In this document: in pieces, positions 23,901-31,045 of the stretch
Numbering within the stretch: position 1 is the first letter of the stretch
How the letters are laid out: each line of letters begins with the position of its first letter
Assembly (NCBI RefSeq): GCF_014284365.1
Contig: NZ_JACOGG010000022.1
Span: 1-41,910 of the forward strand
Direction: 5' to 3'
DNA from: Cognatundibacterium rugosum
Lineage (GTDB): Bacteria > Pseudomonadota > Gammaproteobacteria > Burkholderiales > Burkholderiaceae_D
Length of the DNA: 41,910 nucleotides
Program-made: the position numbers and the translations under genes
The notes under the pieces: generated by a model
What the model was told of the DNA's origin: nothing
Seen by the model: the letters and a program-made list of their open reading frames with translations, nothing else
The model's database searches: none

Positions 23901-24231
23901 CAAAAAATCCAAAGAAATACATGATACCCAGCAGATACAGCCAACCTGCCCAATTGGCAAACGGGAACCGGTGTTGCAGCCCCTTCAGTAGTAAGGCTGG
24001 CTTCCATGGTGTTTTCTTCAGTTGTTCCGCCAGCAGTTCCTGCCGCACCGCCTGCACCACCTTAGGCAGTTGCTCTTGCGCCTGCTGCTGTATCGCCTGC
24101 ACCCCGGCCTGATGGCTTTGCAAAGCCTGATTGCAAGCCTGGTAGTGTTGATCGGCGTCGGCATAGGCAGTGCGCGCAGCCTGTAAGCGCTGCGCAACCG
24201 GCAAAGGAACTTCTATCTCTGTATCTGACAT
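20995..24231 (-). CDS. Membrane-anchored ATPase with three tandem AAA modules
   Basis: 1078 residues, not matched to a named protein. Layout: predicted coiled coil (about 14-75), two membrane spans (about 93-113 and 121-145), an unassigned region (150-310), then three classical AAA modules. Walker A is GPPGTGKT at 346-353, 596-603 and 859-866. Walker B is ILFVDECE 401-408, ILFIDEIE 651-658 and ILFIDEME 914-921. The arginine-finger segments are AILSRF, AVLSRL and AVLSRF. Modules 2 and 3 each begin with (L)xWDDIVLP and are highly alike over about 255 residues, so they are an internal duplication; module 1 is more distant. Pore loop 1 has aromatic residues in modules 1 (SYQG) and 3 (QWIG) but not in 2 (QGTVG). 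The catalytic residues look intact. AAGGTG precedes the ATG. The short C-terminal D-loop spacing and the SRF ending resemble the Msp1/Vps4/katanin side of the AAA clade. A membrane protein extractase or remodeler is inferred. It is monocistronic. Confidence 0.9.
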   Translation of the reverse strand: MSDTEIEVPLPVAQRLQAARTAYADADQHYQACNQALQSHQAGVQAIQQQAQEQLPKVVQAVRQELLAEQLKKTPWKPALLLKGLQHRFPFANWAGWLYLLGIMYFFGFFGVMRANFALGLPYLVSGLFSVTGLLFVWLPYIVMVRAARRGSALQLLQKPYQQLAEQLATASIHVLAFASEESGDSKYPYSAVIYPGENPSELGCTSFRLGQVARRYLGATLLQFTEQGQSAQPKRAWLAYLPEQKKLLLEGDHHFFMAERCQQHWIGLLGQHHTNLQQVVAASQSIRAAYQVLQTAHQQLQKCEQLASLWREVAVPDGLADKLIKLVDLFASRSEVSPKGILLYGPPGTGKTTIAELLAKTAGVHFMSVSESDLKGSYQGHTSPKVKAVFEAARKQSPCILFVDECEGIFKRRGGANSGGVNFDDELVKEFLSQWGGIAQGGQVMVVGATNLRDGIDDAILSRFTSVVEVGLPDARNREKILKAELLKAKLIAPAEMKAIVRETSGMSGRDLHQLVIAIAAELAGRNDPEAAEILKEIRRQRGKNSSHVSDLGWDDIVLPELVKKSFIHLGKMLRNSEELKKSGIDTPRGALLWGPPGTGKTQLARVLANEAGLAFLTCTTAELKQGTVGSSGNAVRSLFERARNQSPCILFIDEIEILAPARGAQNSNSATEEVVGQLLQEMDGAKSHQGLVFVLAASNLPDQIDSAVLSRLEQKLELPLPDRSGREAILQSLLRKKPLGFEVNEAAATLGKMTEGKSGRDLRTLVEVAARKATERALLSGEDIHPERNPVCLQMDDLLQQLEDSKQSTKVDNLSWDDIVLPDALRQQFEALGRMIRNAEQLKASGITAPRSALLWGPPGTGKTQLARVLASQSGLSFFAPSTAEIQKQWIGHSGTAVKAMFDKARSQSPCILFIDEMEILAAKRGERSKSFSEEIIGQLLQEMDGAQSKQGQVFVLAASNHPELIDPAVLSRFAQKIELSLPDLAARQTIVRQLLRDKPLAFDVDIASLELAARTDGKSGRDLRSLIEIASNQATTRCLLRGDIDPVTNPIRIELQDLTRQLDEVVIQSETRFVV

Positions 24232-24455
24232 CGCTATGCACCTTGTTGAAGCTCAAGCCTGAATGGAAAAATGCCATTCATTCGACGGAAATCCCAGATG
24301 CCTGGCCTGCTGCATAAATACACGGAATCCGGCCTGATGCCCTAAAGACGCAAAGTGCGCCACGAAAGCGCCATCCCGAAAAATATTTTTTTAAGTGCGG
24401 TTTGATACAGAAGCAGATACGTCCGCCAGGGCCGTAGTTGAGCTTAGGTTCACAG

Positions 24456-25151
24456 CTAAGCAGTCAACAGCGTTTTGAGCGTATGGTGATTAGCTACTTC
24501 AAAGGTAGGTGCGATACCAGGTATGGCAGTTTTTTGAGCAGGATTCAGCCAGCAGGTATCCAACCCGGCCTGGATGCCGCCAAGAATATCGGATTCCAGT
24601 GTGTCGCCCACCATCAGTACCGCAGAACGCGCAGGTTGCCCCATCTGCTCCAGTGCATAATCAAAAATCTGCCGTCCAGGCTTGGCGATACCCACTTCCT
24701 CAGATACCACCAGAACCTCAAAATAGTGGTGCAATCCAGTACGTTCCAGACGTATGCGCTGCAGTTGTGTAAAACCGTTGGTGATAATGCCCATCCTGAT
24801 GTTGCCGTGCAGGGTTTGCAGCAATTCAGGCACGCCATCCAGCGGGGTGCTGATCTCTGCCATCGCATGCAGGAAAGCCTGATTCAACGCGGATGGCGTG
24901 GTGGACAGCCGTTCCGCCCAACTAGTGAAACGCAATTGCTGAAGCTCACCAGCTGTGATTTGATGTTCCTGGTAGCGCTGCCACAACTGCTTATTCACGA
25001 CTTGATAGGCTGCGTAATCGGACGCACTAAACTGAATGCCGAATTGCGCAAACATCGTCTGCAGACCGCGGCAGGCATCAAAGTGAAATAAGGTCTCATC
25101 GGCATCGAATAATACCCACTCATATTTTTTGGCCACACTGTGCATCGACAT
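24456..25151 (-). CDS. yjjG: HAD-family 5'-nucleotidase YjjG
   Basis: Pyrimidine/purine nucleoside 5'-monophosphatase of the HAD-IA subfamily, thought to clear non-canonical nucleotides such as 5-halogenated dUMP. HAD motifs: FDADETLFHFD (motif I, nucleophile Asp and acid Asp), GIITNGFT (II), the Lys in EEVGIAKPGRQIFDYALEQ (III) and MVGDTLESDILGG (IV). The similarity to E. coli YjjG is strong along the whole length (SWAERL, MAEISTPLDG, RLERTGLHHYFEVLVVSEEVG). I choose the ATG at 25151 (231 residues); another Met is at 25145, and the frame runs to 25196 with a non-homologous extension. Transcribed toward the triple-AAA gene, with a 224-bp gap. Confidence 0.92.
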   Translation of the reverse strand: MSMHSVAKKYEWVLFDADETLFHFDACRGLQTMFAQFGIQFSASDYAAYQVVNKQLWQRYQEHQITAGELQQLRFTSWAERLSTTPSALNQAFLHAMAEISTPLDGVPELLQTLHGNIRMGIITNGFTQLQRIRLERTGLHHYFEVLVVSEEVGIAKPGRQIFDYALEQMGQPARSAVLMVGDTLESDILGGIQAGLDTCWLNPAQKTAIPGIAPTFEVANHHTLKTLLTA

Positions 25152-25369
25152 ACCCGTGCTGAAAAAAAAGCAGCCAGTGTAGCGCAGAACCGGCAATCAG
25201 GATTTTCTTACCCGTCTGGCATAGTGCAGTCAAACTGAGCTTCACCGGTTCCAAAATACCCTATGGAAATACTGTTCTTCACTTAGTCTTAAACAATTCA
25301 TCATTTACAGGTATAGTGTTTTTTCGCCATGTCTGACGTAATACGTTATCTCAGGAGTTGTGCTGATCT

Positions 25370-25993
25370 ATGCCCACATCAACCAAACTGCTTGTATGTC
25401 ACGAATGTGATCTGATCTCCGCAGTTGTTGTACTTGCCCCTGGTGAGTCTGCCTACTGTCCGCGTTGCGAGGCGAAACTGATCAGGCATTCAGGTGCAAC
25501 TCCAGAACAGACACTGGCATTGACACTGACTGCGGCCATCCTGTTTGGGATCATGAATCTGTTTCCTTTAATGGCGCTGAACCTGCAGCAAACCAGCAGG
25601 GAAGCGACCTTACTGGGTGCTGCTTTAGCGATGTGGGAAAAGGAAATGCACGTCTTATCGTTATTGGTGATGTTGACCACGCTGCTGGTCCCCGCGTTAC
25701 AAATTGCGTTAGAAATCTATGTCACTGTGTTGGCCTTACGCGGCCAGATGTCTGCACACAAACTGGCTGCGCCGATACTGATTTTGCAGAAAATCCGCCC
25801 CTGGAGCATGATAGAAGTGTTCATGCTGGGCTTGCTCGTTTCCCTGGTCAAACTACAGGATTTAGCAGAAATCATCATTGGGCCCGCATTTTGGTCTTGC
25901 GCTGGTCTGATCGTCTGTAGTGCCGTCATGAGCAGCATGCTGACTCCGCGCAATTTATGGCTATGGACACAGCGCGGGAGCGAGCATGGCTAA
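25370..25993 (+). CDS. pqiA1: PqiA-family membrane protein, first half
   Basis: 207-residue inner-membrane protein of the PqiA/LetA (YebS) family, which works with MCE proteins in lipid transport across the envelope. It opens with a zinc-ribbon-like C-x2-C pair (Cys10, Cys13, Cys30, Cys33), then about four TM segments between residues 48 and 195. Canonical E. coli PqiA (about 417 residues) has two such ribbon-plus-TM units in one chain; here each is its own gene. The start at 25370 has AGGAG 12 nt upstream, longer than ideal. Overlaps the next gene by 8 nt. Confidence 0.9.
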   Translation: MPTSTKLLVCHECDLISAVVVLAPGESAYCPRCEAKLIRHSGATPEQTLALTLTAAILFGIMNLFPLMALNLQQTSREATLLGAALAMWEKEMHVLSLLVMLTTLLVPALQIALEIYVTVLALRGQMSAHKLAAPILILQKIRPWSMIEVFMLGLLVSLVKLQDLAEIIIGPAFWSCAGLIVCSAVMSSMLTPRNLWLWTQRGSEHG

Positions 25994-26639
25994 TTTGAAT
26001 CAGAACGAACGCCAGCTGCAGATCAAGGCTGGTAACGGTAGCCAAGCCGGTTATCTGAGCTGCCCGGTCTGTGAGGCATTATGCCAGGTGCAGGCTGGCC
26101 CGCATTGTGAGCATTGTGGCGCCCATTTACATCTGCGCGATCCACATTCATTGAGTAAAGCTGCCGCATATCTGATTGCTGCCTACATCCTGTACATACC
26201 GGCTAACCTGCTGCCCGTCATGCATACCGAAACCATCTTCGGCGCCGAGGATGACACGATACTGAGCGGCGTGGTGGTGCTGCTGTCGACTGGTTCATGG
26301 CCGCTGGCCCTGTTGGTTTTTTTCGCCAGTGTCATGGTGCCGCTACTGAAATTATTTTCGCTCACGCTGTTACTGATCAGCAGCTGGCGCCGTTCGCGCT
26401 GGTTACCATTGCCACGCACCCGGCTATTCCGTCTGGTGGAAGCAGTCGGTCGCTGGTCTATGCTGGATATCTATGTGGTGATGGTACTGGTAGCGTTGGT
26501 CCAGTTTCAAAGCCTGGCTTCAGTGTATCCGGGTGGCGGCGCTTTCGCTTTTGCTGCTGTGGTGGTACTGACTATGCTGTCAGCACAGCATTTTGATTCA
26601 CGTTTAATCTGGGATACGATTGAGACCCATCATGAATGA
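25986..26639 (+). CDS. pqiA2: PqiA-family membrane protein, second half
   Basis: 217 residues with the same plan as the preceding gene: ribbon cysteines Cys26, Cys29, Cys41 and Cys44 (SCPVCEA and HCEHCGA), then about four TM helices. The segment AAYLIAAYILYIPANLLPVM matches the PqiA block in which a helix ends PANLLP. The ATG lies inside the end of pqiA1 and the stop overlaps the start of pqiB, so the four genes form one translationally coupled operon. It presumably associates with pqiA1 to reproduce the two-domain PqiA. Confidence 0.9.
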   Translation: MANLNQNERQLQIKAGNGSQAGYLSCPVCEALCQVQAGPHCEHCGAHLHLRDPHSLSKAAAYLIAAYILYIPANLLPVMHTETIFGAEDDTILSGVVVLLSTGSWPLALLVFFASVMVPLLKLFSLTLLLISSWRRSRWLPLPRTRLFRLVEAVGRWSMLDIYVVMVLVALVQFQSLASVYPGGGAFAFAAVVVLTMLSAQHFDSRLIWDTIETHHE

Positions 26640-28302
26640 ACCTACTCCTGTCGACACACAGGCAAACAATGCCGTTCGCGAGGCGCATGCACTGGTGGTG
26701 CGGCCACGGCGCAAATATCCTACTGTGGTCTGGATCATTCCACTGATCGCTGCACTGATAGGCATATGGCTGCTGATACACAATATCACCAGCCGCGGTC
26801 CGGTCATCACCATCAGTTTCAAATCGGCGGAAGGTCTGGAAGTCGGCAAAACCAAACTACGTTTCAAGGATGTCGATGTCGGGCAAATCAAAGCGCTAAG
26901 TCTGTCGCAAGACAGGAAAAGCGTGATCGTTACAGCGCAACTGATTAAAAGCGCTGCCGATTTATTGTCCAGCGACACCCGCTTCTTTGTGGTACGGCCA
27001 CGCATTTCGGGTGGCTCTGTGTCAGGATTGAGTACCCTGCTGTCAGGCGCTTACATTAGCGTTGATGCCGGTACCTCACCGGATATGAAAGATGATTTCG
27101 ACGGTTTGGAAAGTCCACCGCTGGTGACACGTGATTCGGTCGGCAAAGAATTCGTGTTACGCGGTAAGCAAATAGGTTCAATTAACTACGGCTCGCCTAT
27201 TCTGTTCCGCCACATTAATGCGGGTCACGTAACCAAGTACAGTCTCGATCCCGATGGCAAAGGGGTCACACTAAGGGTGTTTATCAATGCACCGTATGAC
27301 CAGTATGTGAATGCGGATACACGCTTCTGGCATGCCAGCGGCATGGAGATGACGCTGGATGCGAATGGCGTCAAATTATCGACAGAATCGCTGACCTCGG
27401 TGATCGAAGGTGGTCTGGCGTTTCAAAACCGGGATGATGCCATTCCGGATGAAAAGCCTGCATTTGAAGGCAGCGTTTACTCGCTGTTTGACAACCGCGA
27501 AGAAGCACTGCGTGCGCCGGATACCCGGGTGCGCAGCTTCGTCATGTATTTTCAGGAATCGTTGCGTGGTCTGAGCAAAGGCGCGCCGGTGGATATGCGT
27601 GGCATCGTGATCGGAGAAGTGAAATCTATCGGTGTCGATTTCGGCAGTGATGGGAAGATCCCACGTTTTCCGGTTGAGGTCAGCATTTATCCGGATCGCC
27701 TGCGCTCGCGTTTGCGCTCCGGCGCCAATGCACCGGATGATGAAACAATGGCTAAAGAAAAGGCTTTGCTGAACAGTCTGACCACCGCCGGCTTGCGGGC
27801 CCAGCAGCGCACCGGCAATCTGCTGACCGGCCAACTGTATATCGCACTGGATTTTTTTCCTGATGCGCCAGCTGCAAAAATAGACTGGCGTAGCGAAGTC
27901 CCGGTGCTGCCAACGATAGGAGGTGGATTGGGTGAAATTCAGGATACAGTAGGACGCATCGCCAAGAAAGTCGACCGTCTGCCGCTCGACAAAATGTCTG
28001 CGGATTTGCTGACCGCCATCGCGACCTTGAATAAGACGCTGGAGAATACAGAAAAACTCACACGCCGCATAGACAGCGACGTGACGCCTGAACTCACCGC
28101 GACCTTAAAAGATGCCCGTACCACACTCAATCACGCCAATTCTATGCTGGCTGAAGGCGCACCTTTACAACAGGATATGCGCGAATCACTGAAGCAAGTA
28201 GCGAAGTCCGCACGTGCCTTAGCGAATCTGGCTGATATGCTGGAGCGCCACCCTGAAGCACTTATCTACGGTAAGGAAAAACCTAAAAATGAAAACAAGT
28301 AA
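26632..28302 (+). CDS. pqiB: PqiB-like MCE-domain lipid transport protein
   Basis: 556-residue periplasmic MCE protein anchored in the inner membrane; in E. coli PqiB forms a hexameric syringe that bridges the periplasm for lipid transfer. A basic N-terminus leads to one TM helix (about 27-47, VVWIIPLIAALIGIWLLI). Three MCE domains follow, at about 52-150 (FKSAEGLEVGKTKLRFKDV), 165-235 (LRGKQIGSINYGSPILFR) and 295-400 (FQESLRGLSKGAPVDMRG). The last 120 residues are helical, fitting the coiled-coil needle. I choose the ATG at 26632 (MNEPTP); the in-frame start at 26620 lies deeper within pqiA2. Confidence 0.93.
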   Translation: MNEPTPVDTQANNAVREAHALVVRPRRKYPTVVWIIPLIAALIGIWLLIHNITSRGPVITISFKSAEGLEVGKTKLRFKDVDVGQIKALSLSQDRKSVIVTAQLIKSAADLLSSDTRFFVVRPRISGGSVSGLSTLLSGAYISVDAGTSPDMKDDFDGLESPPLVTRDSVGKEFVLRGKQIGSINYGSPILFRHINAGHVTKYSLDPDGKGVTLRVFINAPYDQYVNADTRFWHASGMEMTLDANGVKLSTESLTSVIEGGLAFQNRDDAIPDEKPAFEGSVYSLFDNREEALRAPDTRVRSFVMYFQESLRGLSKGAPVDMRGIVIGEVKSIGVDFGSDGKIPRFPVEVSIYPDRLRSRLRSGANAPDDETMAKEKALLNSLTTAGLRAQQRTGNLLTGQLYIALDFFPDAPAAKIDWRSEVPVLPTIGGGLGEIQDTVGRIAKKVDRLPLDKMSADLLTAIATLNKTLENTEKLTRRIDSDVTPELTATLKDARTTLNHANSMLAEGAPLQQDMRESLKQVAKSARALANLADMLERHPEALIYGKEKPKNENK

Positions 28303-28897
28303 GTACTGCTTGTGCATCTGCCTGCTTAGCCTGCCCGTCCTGCCTATGCTCAACGGCTGCGCGAGTACCGCCACAGAGCATTTTTATACCCTGAACTATG
28401 AGCGTACAACCGCCGTACCCGGTCAGGCCACGGCACCCGCTTACGAAATCCTGCTGGACAGCGTCAAAATTCCGGATGCGATCAACCGGCCCCAATTGGT
28501 TGTTCAACTGGAGAGTGGTGAGGTCAGCATGCTCGAGCATCAACGCTGGCTGGCACCCTTGGAGGAACAGATAAGTCTTGCACTGGCTGGTAATCTGCGT
28601 GCCAGCTTACCCTCAGCATGGGTCAGCACTGAACCTGCTGAGCAAGCCAAGCTGCCGCGTTTCCGGCTCAGAATAGAAGTGCAGCGTTTATTGCTTATTC
28701 CCGGAAAATCAACTGAACTCGATATCAGCTGGGTCTTAACGGATAAGGACAGAAAAGTGCTCAGGCGCCAGCATCAGCTGATGACGGTGCCAGTCGCATC
28801 GTCCCAGTATGCCGCGCTGGCCGCCAGCGTATCCGAGGCGATACGCCAGTTGAGCACTGCGATTGCGCTTGATATCAAGGCTTTGCAAGCCAGCTAA
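28289..28897 (+). CDS. pqiC: PqiC-like outer-membrane lipoprotein (ABC-type transport auxiliary family)
   Basis: 202 residues, the lipoprotein partner of the PqiB bridge at the outer membrane. The signal peptide ends in a lipobox (PMLNGCAS, Cys25). Mature-domain landmarks are EHFYTLNYE, ILLDSVKIPDAINRPQLVVQ and VSMLEHQRWLAPLEEQI, characteristic of the DUF330/PqiC family. The start overlaps pqiB by 14 nt. Last gene of the operon; fumC converges 25 bp downstream with no obvious terminator in between. Confidence 0.9.
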   Translation: MKTSKYCLCICLLSLPVLPMLNGCASTATEHFYTLNYERTTAVPGQATAPAYEILLDSVKIPDAINRPQLVVQLESGEVSMLEHQRWLAPLEEQISLALAGNLRASLPSAWVSTEPAEQAKLPRFRLRIEVQRLLLIPGKSTELDISWVLTDKDRKVLRRQHQLMTVPVASSQYAALAASVSEAIRQLSTAIALDIKALQAS

Positions 28898-28922
28898 TGA
28901 ACAAACAAGGCGGCGCAAAGAT

Positions 28923-30326
28923 TCATTGATTGCTGGTCATTTCCAGTGCTTGTACCCATGCATCGAATTGCGCCGGGCTGACATACGCCAGCGCCAGTGC
29001 CGCCTCGCGCAGGCTGCTGCCTTCATGCTGCGCTTTTTTTGCAATGGCAGCGGCCTTGTCATAACCGATGTGACGATTCAAAGCCGTCACTAACATCAGA
29101 TTGCGTTCCAGGTTACTTTGAATACGATCCAGGTCCGGCGCTATCCCGCTGGCACAGAACTGATCAAATGCTGTGCAGGAATCTGCCAATAAGGCGATGC
29201 TCTCCATCACATTGTGTAGCATCACCGGCTTATATACATTGAGCTGAAAATTCCCTTGCGTGCCCGCAAACGCAACAGCGGCATCATTGCCAAACACCTG
29301 TACGCAAACCATGGTCAATGCTTCGCACTGGGTGGGATTGACTTTACCCGGCATGATAGAAGAGCCAGGTTCCGTTTCAGGTATGCGCAACTCTCCAATA
29401 CCACAGCGCGGCCCACTGGACAGCCAGCGTACATCATTCGCCATTTTCATCAGGCCACCGGCCAGCGTTCTGAGCGCCGCCGATACCTGCACCATGGCGT
29501 CATGTGCAGACAAGGCAAAGAATTTATTGGACGCAGAGCGAAATGGCTGCCCTGTCAGTTGCGCGATCCGGCTCGCCGCCAGATCACCAAATTGTGGATG
29601 CGCATTCAAGCCGGTACCGACAGCCGTACCACCGATTGCCAGATCGTATAAGCCGGGCAAAGCAGCATGCACTGCGGCCAGACCAAAGTCGATTTGTGCC
29701 ACCCAGGCGCCAATTTCCTGCCCTAAGGTAATCGGTGTCGCATCCTGTAAATGGGTGCGTCCTGTCTTGACCACATCATGGTAATCCCGCGCTTTTTGCG
29801 CCAGCGTATTTCGTAATTGCGTCACGGCGGGGAACAGCTGCGAAAACAATTCAGACACCACGGCGATATGCATGGCAGTCGGAAAAGTGTCGTTAGACGA
29901 TTGTCCGCGATTGACATGATCATTCGGATGCACCGGCTGCTTACTACCCATCACACCACCTGCTAATTCAATGGCGCGATTGGAGATCACCTCATTCGCA
30001 TTCATATTCGATTGCGTACCTGAGCCAGTCTGAAATACCACTAAAGGAAAGTGCCGGTCCAGCATTCCGGCGATGACTTCATCAGCAGCCTGCATAATCC
30101 ATACACCCAGCTGTGGTTCCAGCTCCCCGAGTTCCACATTCGCTTCTGCGGCTGCACGCTTGAGTATGCCGAGTGCACGAATGACCGGACGTTGCCAGCG
30201 GAAACGCGCCACCCCGATAGGAAAATGATGCACCGAGCGCTCAGTCTGTGCACCCCAGTAACAGTCGGCAGAAACCGCGATACTACCCATGGAGTCGGTT
30301 TCGTTTCTCGTCAACGACATACTCAT
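28923..30326 (-). CDS. fumC: Class II fumarate hydratase
   Basis: Iron-independent fumarase of the TCA cycle, interconverting fumarate and L-malate; a homotetramer in the cytoplasm. From the ATG at 30326 (467 residues) the start has AAGGAGAAC at ideal spacing; an upstream frame to 30356 has none. Motifs: [37 protein letters not shown] (substrate-site His/Ser), [12 protein letters not shown], and the signature [11 protein letters not shown] with the catalytic Ser loop. E. coli FumC is also 467 residues. Monocistronic; class II enzymes often respond to oxidative stress or iron limitation, but I see no specific site upstream. Confidence 0.96.
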   Translation of the reverse strand: MSMSLTRNETDSMGSIAVSADCYWGAQTERSVHHFPIGVARFRWQRPVIRALGILKRAAAEANVELGELEPQLGVWIMQAADEVIAGMLDRHFPLVVFQTGSGTQSNMNANEVISNRAIELAGGVMGSKQPVHPNDHVNRGQSSNDTFPTAMHIAVVSELFSQLFPAVTQLRNTLAQKARDYHDVVKTGRTHLQDATPITLGQEIGAWVAQIDFGLAAVHAALPGLYDLAIGGTAVGTGLNAHPQFGDLAASRIAQLTGQPFRSASNKFFALSAHDAMVQVSAALRTLAGGLMKMANDVRWLSSGPRCGIGELRIPETEPGSSIMPGKVNPTQCEALTMVCVQVFGNDAAVAFAGTQGNFQLNVYKPVMLHNVMESIALLADSCTAFDQFCASGIAPDLDRIQSNLERNLMLVTALNRHIGYDKAAAIAKKAQHEGSSLREAALALAYVSPAQFDAWVQALEMTSNQ

Positions 30327-30451
30327 CGTCTGTTCTCCTTCCAGCGTACCGGTCAAGCGAGTAAGCGTAACACAATAATCCCAGCACGCGTTCTTGACTC
30401 ATTATGCTGACAATAGATCCTGCTTAAATTCCTGAGCGTGCTTAAAGAAGT

Positions 30452-30481
30452 GCGGTATGACTGGCGTAGCAGTCACACCGC
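30452..30481 (-). terminator. Hairpin after the DUF2846 gene
   Basis: GCGGT-A-TGACTG (30452-30463) pairs with CAGTCA-C-ACCGC (30470-30481), one mismatch, 6-nt loop. It lies about 40 nt beyond the stop of the minus-strand efflux operon. The minus-strand sequence behind it is ACTTCTTT, so T-tract support is weak. Confidence 0.4.
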
Positions 30482-30522
30482 TTTTGACTTTATCTTAGAG
30501 CCAAAAAAAATTTTAGATCACT

Positions 30523-31044
30523 TTAGTCAGTAAACTTTTTGACTAAACGCGACTTCATTATCTGCGCTTTTGCAGTCGCTTCATCCGTCAATTCCAGGCG
30601 CTCGCTGTTACGCCAAAATAAAAACTCAAGCTGTAAATCGATAAAATACCGATGTCCTTCTTCCACATTAATGTCGATGGCAGCATTGTCTTTCGTCTTG
30701 ACATGCAGGCTGTGCTTACCAGGTGTTATATCAAATGCAGCATAGGTATTCACACCTAAAGTTGCAAGCGCCACATCATCTAAAAAAACTTCGCTCTTAC
30801 TTCTGGGGCGCACAGGAGTCGTCCTATAGATGTAGATCTTTGCGTATCCTTTTTGCGGCGCGTCGAAATTTTTTTCTGCCTCGTCCCGACTGACGGAATC
30901 GAGATCAACGGCGACACAATTACGCCATCTTCCCATCGTATGACATGGCACAGTATCAGCATCCCCGGCCGCTGCCAGTTGCGCCACGCTGATCAGGCAT
31001 CCGAATAACAAACGAGCGAATAATGTTGGTGTCGCTGAAAACAT
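30523..31044 (-). CDS. DUF2846 domain protein, exported, at the end of the efflux operon
   Basis: 173 residues with a Sec-type N-terminal segment (RLLFGCLISVAQLAAAG), so probably periplasmic. The core (about 65-145) reads KIYIYRTTP, VFLDDVALATLGVNTYAAFDITPGKHSL and EGHRYFIDLQLEF, the beta-rich pattern of DUF2846 proteins, for which no biochemical function is established. Two cysteines flank a short basic segment (PCHTMGRWRNCV), perhaps a disulfide or metal site. The ATG follows the stop of the RND gene by one nucleotide, so it is translated from the same mRNA. A role helping metal efflux or envelope integrity is inferred only from position. Confidence 0.78.
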   Translation of the reverse strand: MFSATPTLFARLLFGCLISVAQLAAAGDADTVPCHTMGRWRNCVAVDLDSVSRDEAEKNFDAPQKGYAKIYIYRTTPVRPRSKSEVFLDDVALATLGVNTYAAFDITPGKHSLHVKTKDNAAIDINVEEGHRYFIDLQLEFLFWRNSERLELTDEATAKAQIMKSRLVKKFTD

Positions 31045-31045
31045 A

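Noticed and set aside
24438..25091. 217-codon plus-strand open frame
   Set aside because: Antisense to yjjG, which has all HAD motifs; the composition is typical of a shadow frame.
28898..28922. Terminator between convergent pqiC and fumC
   Set aside because: The 25-bp gap contains no stem or T-run; the two transcripts probably overlap.
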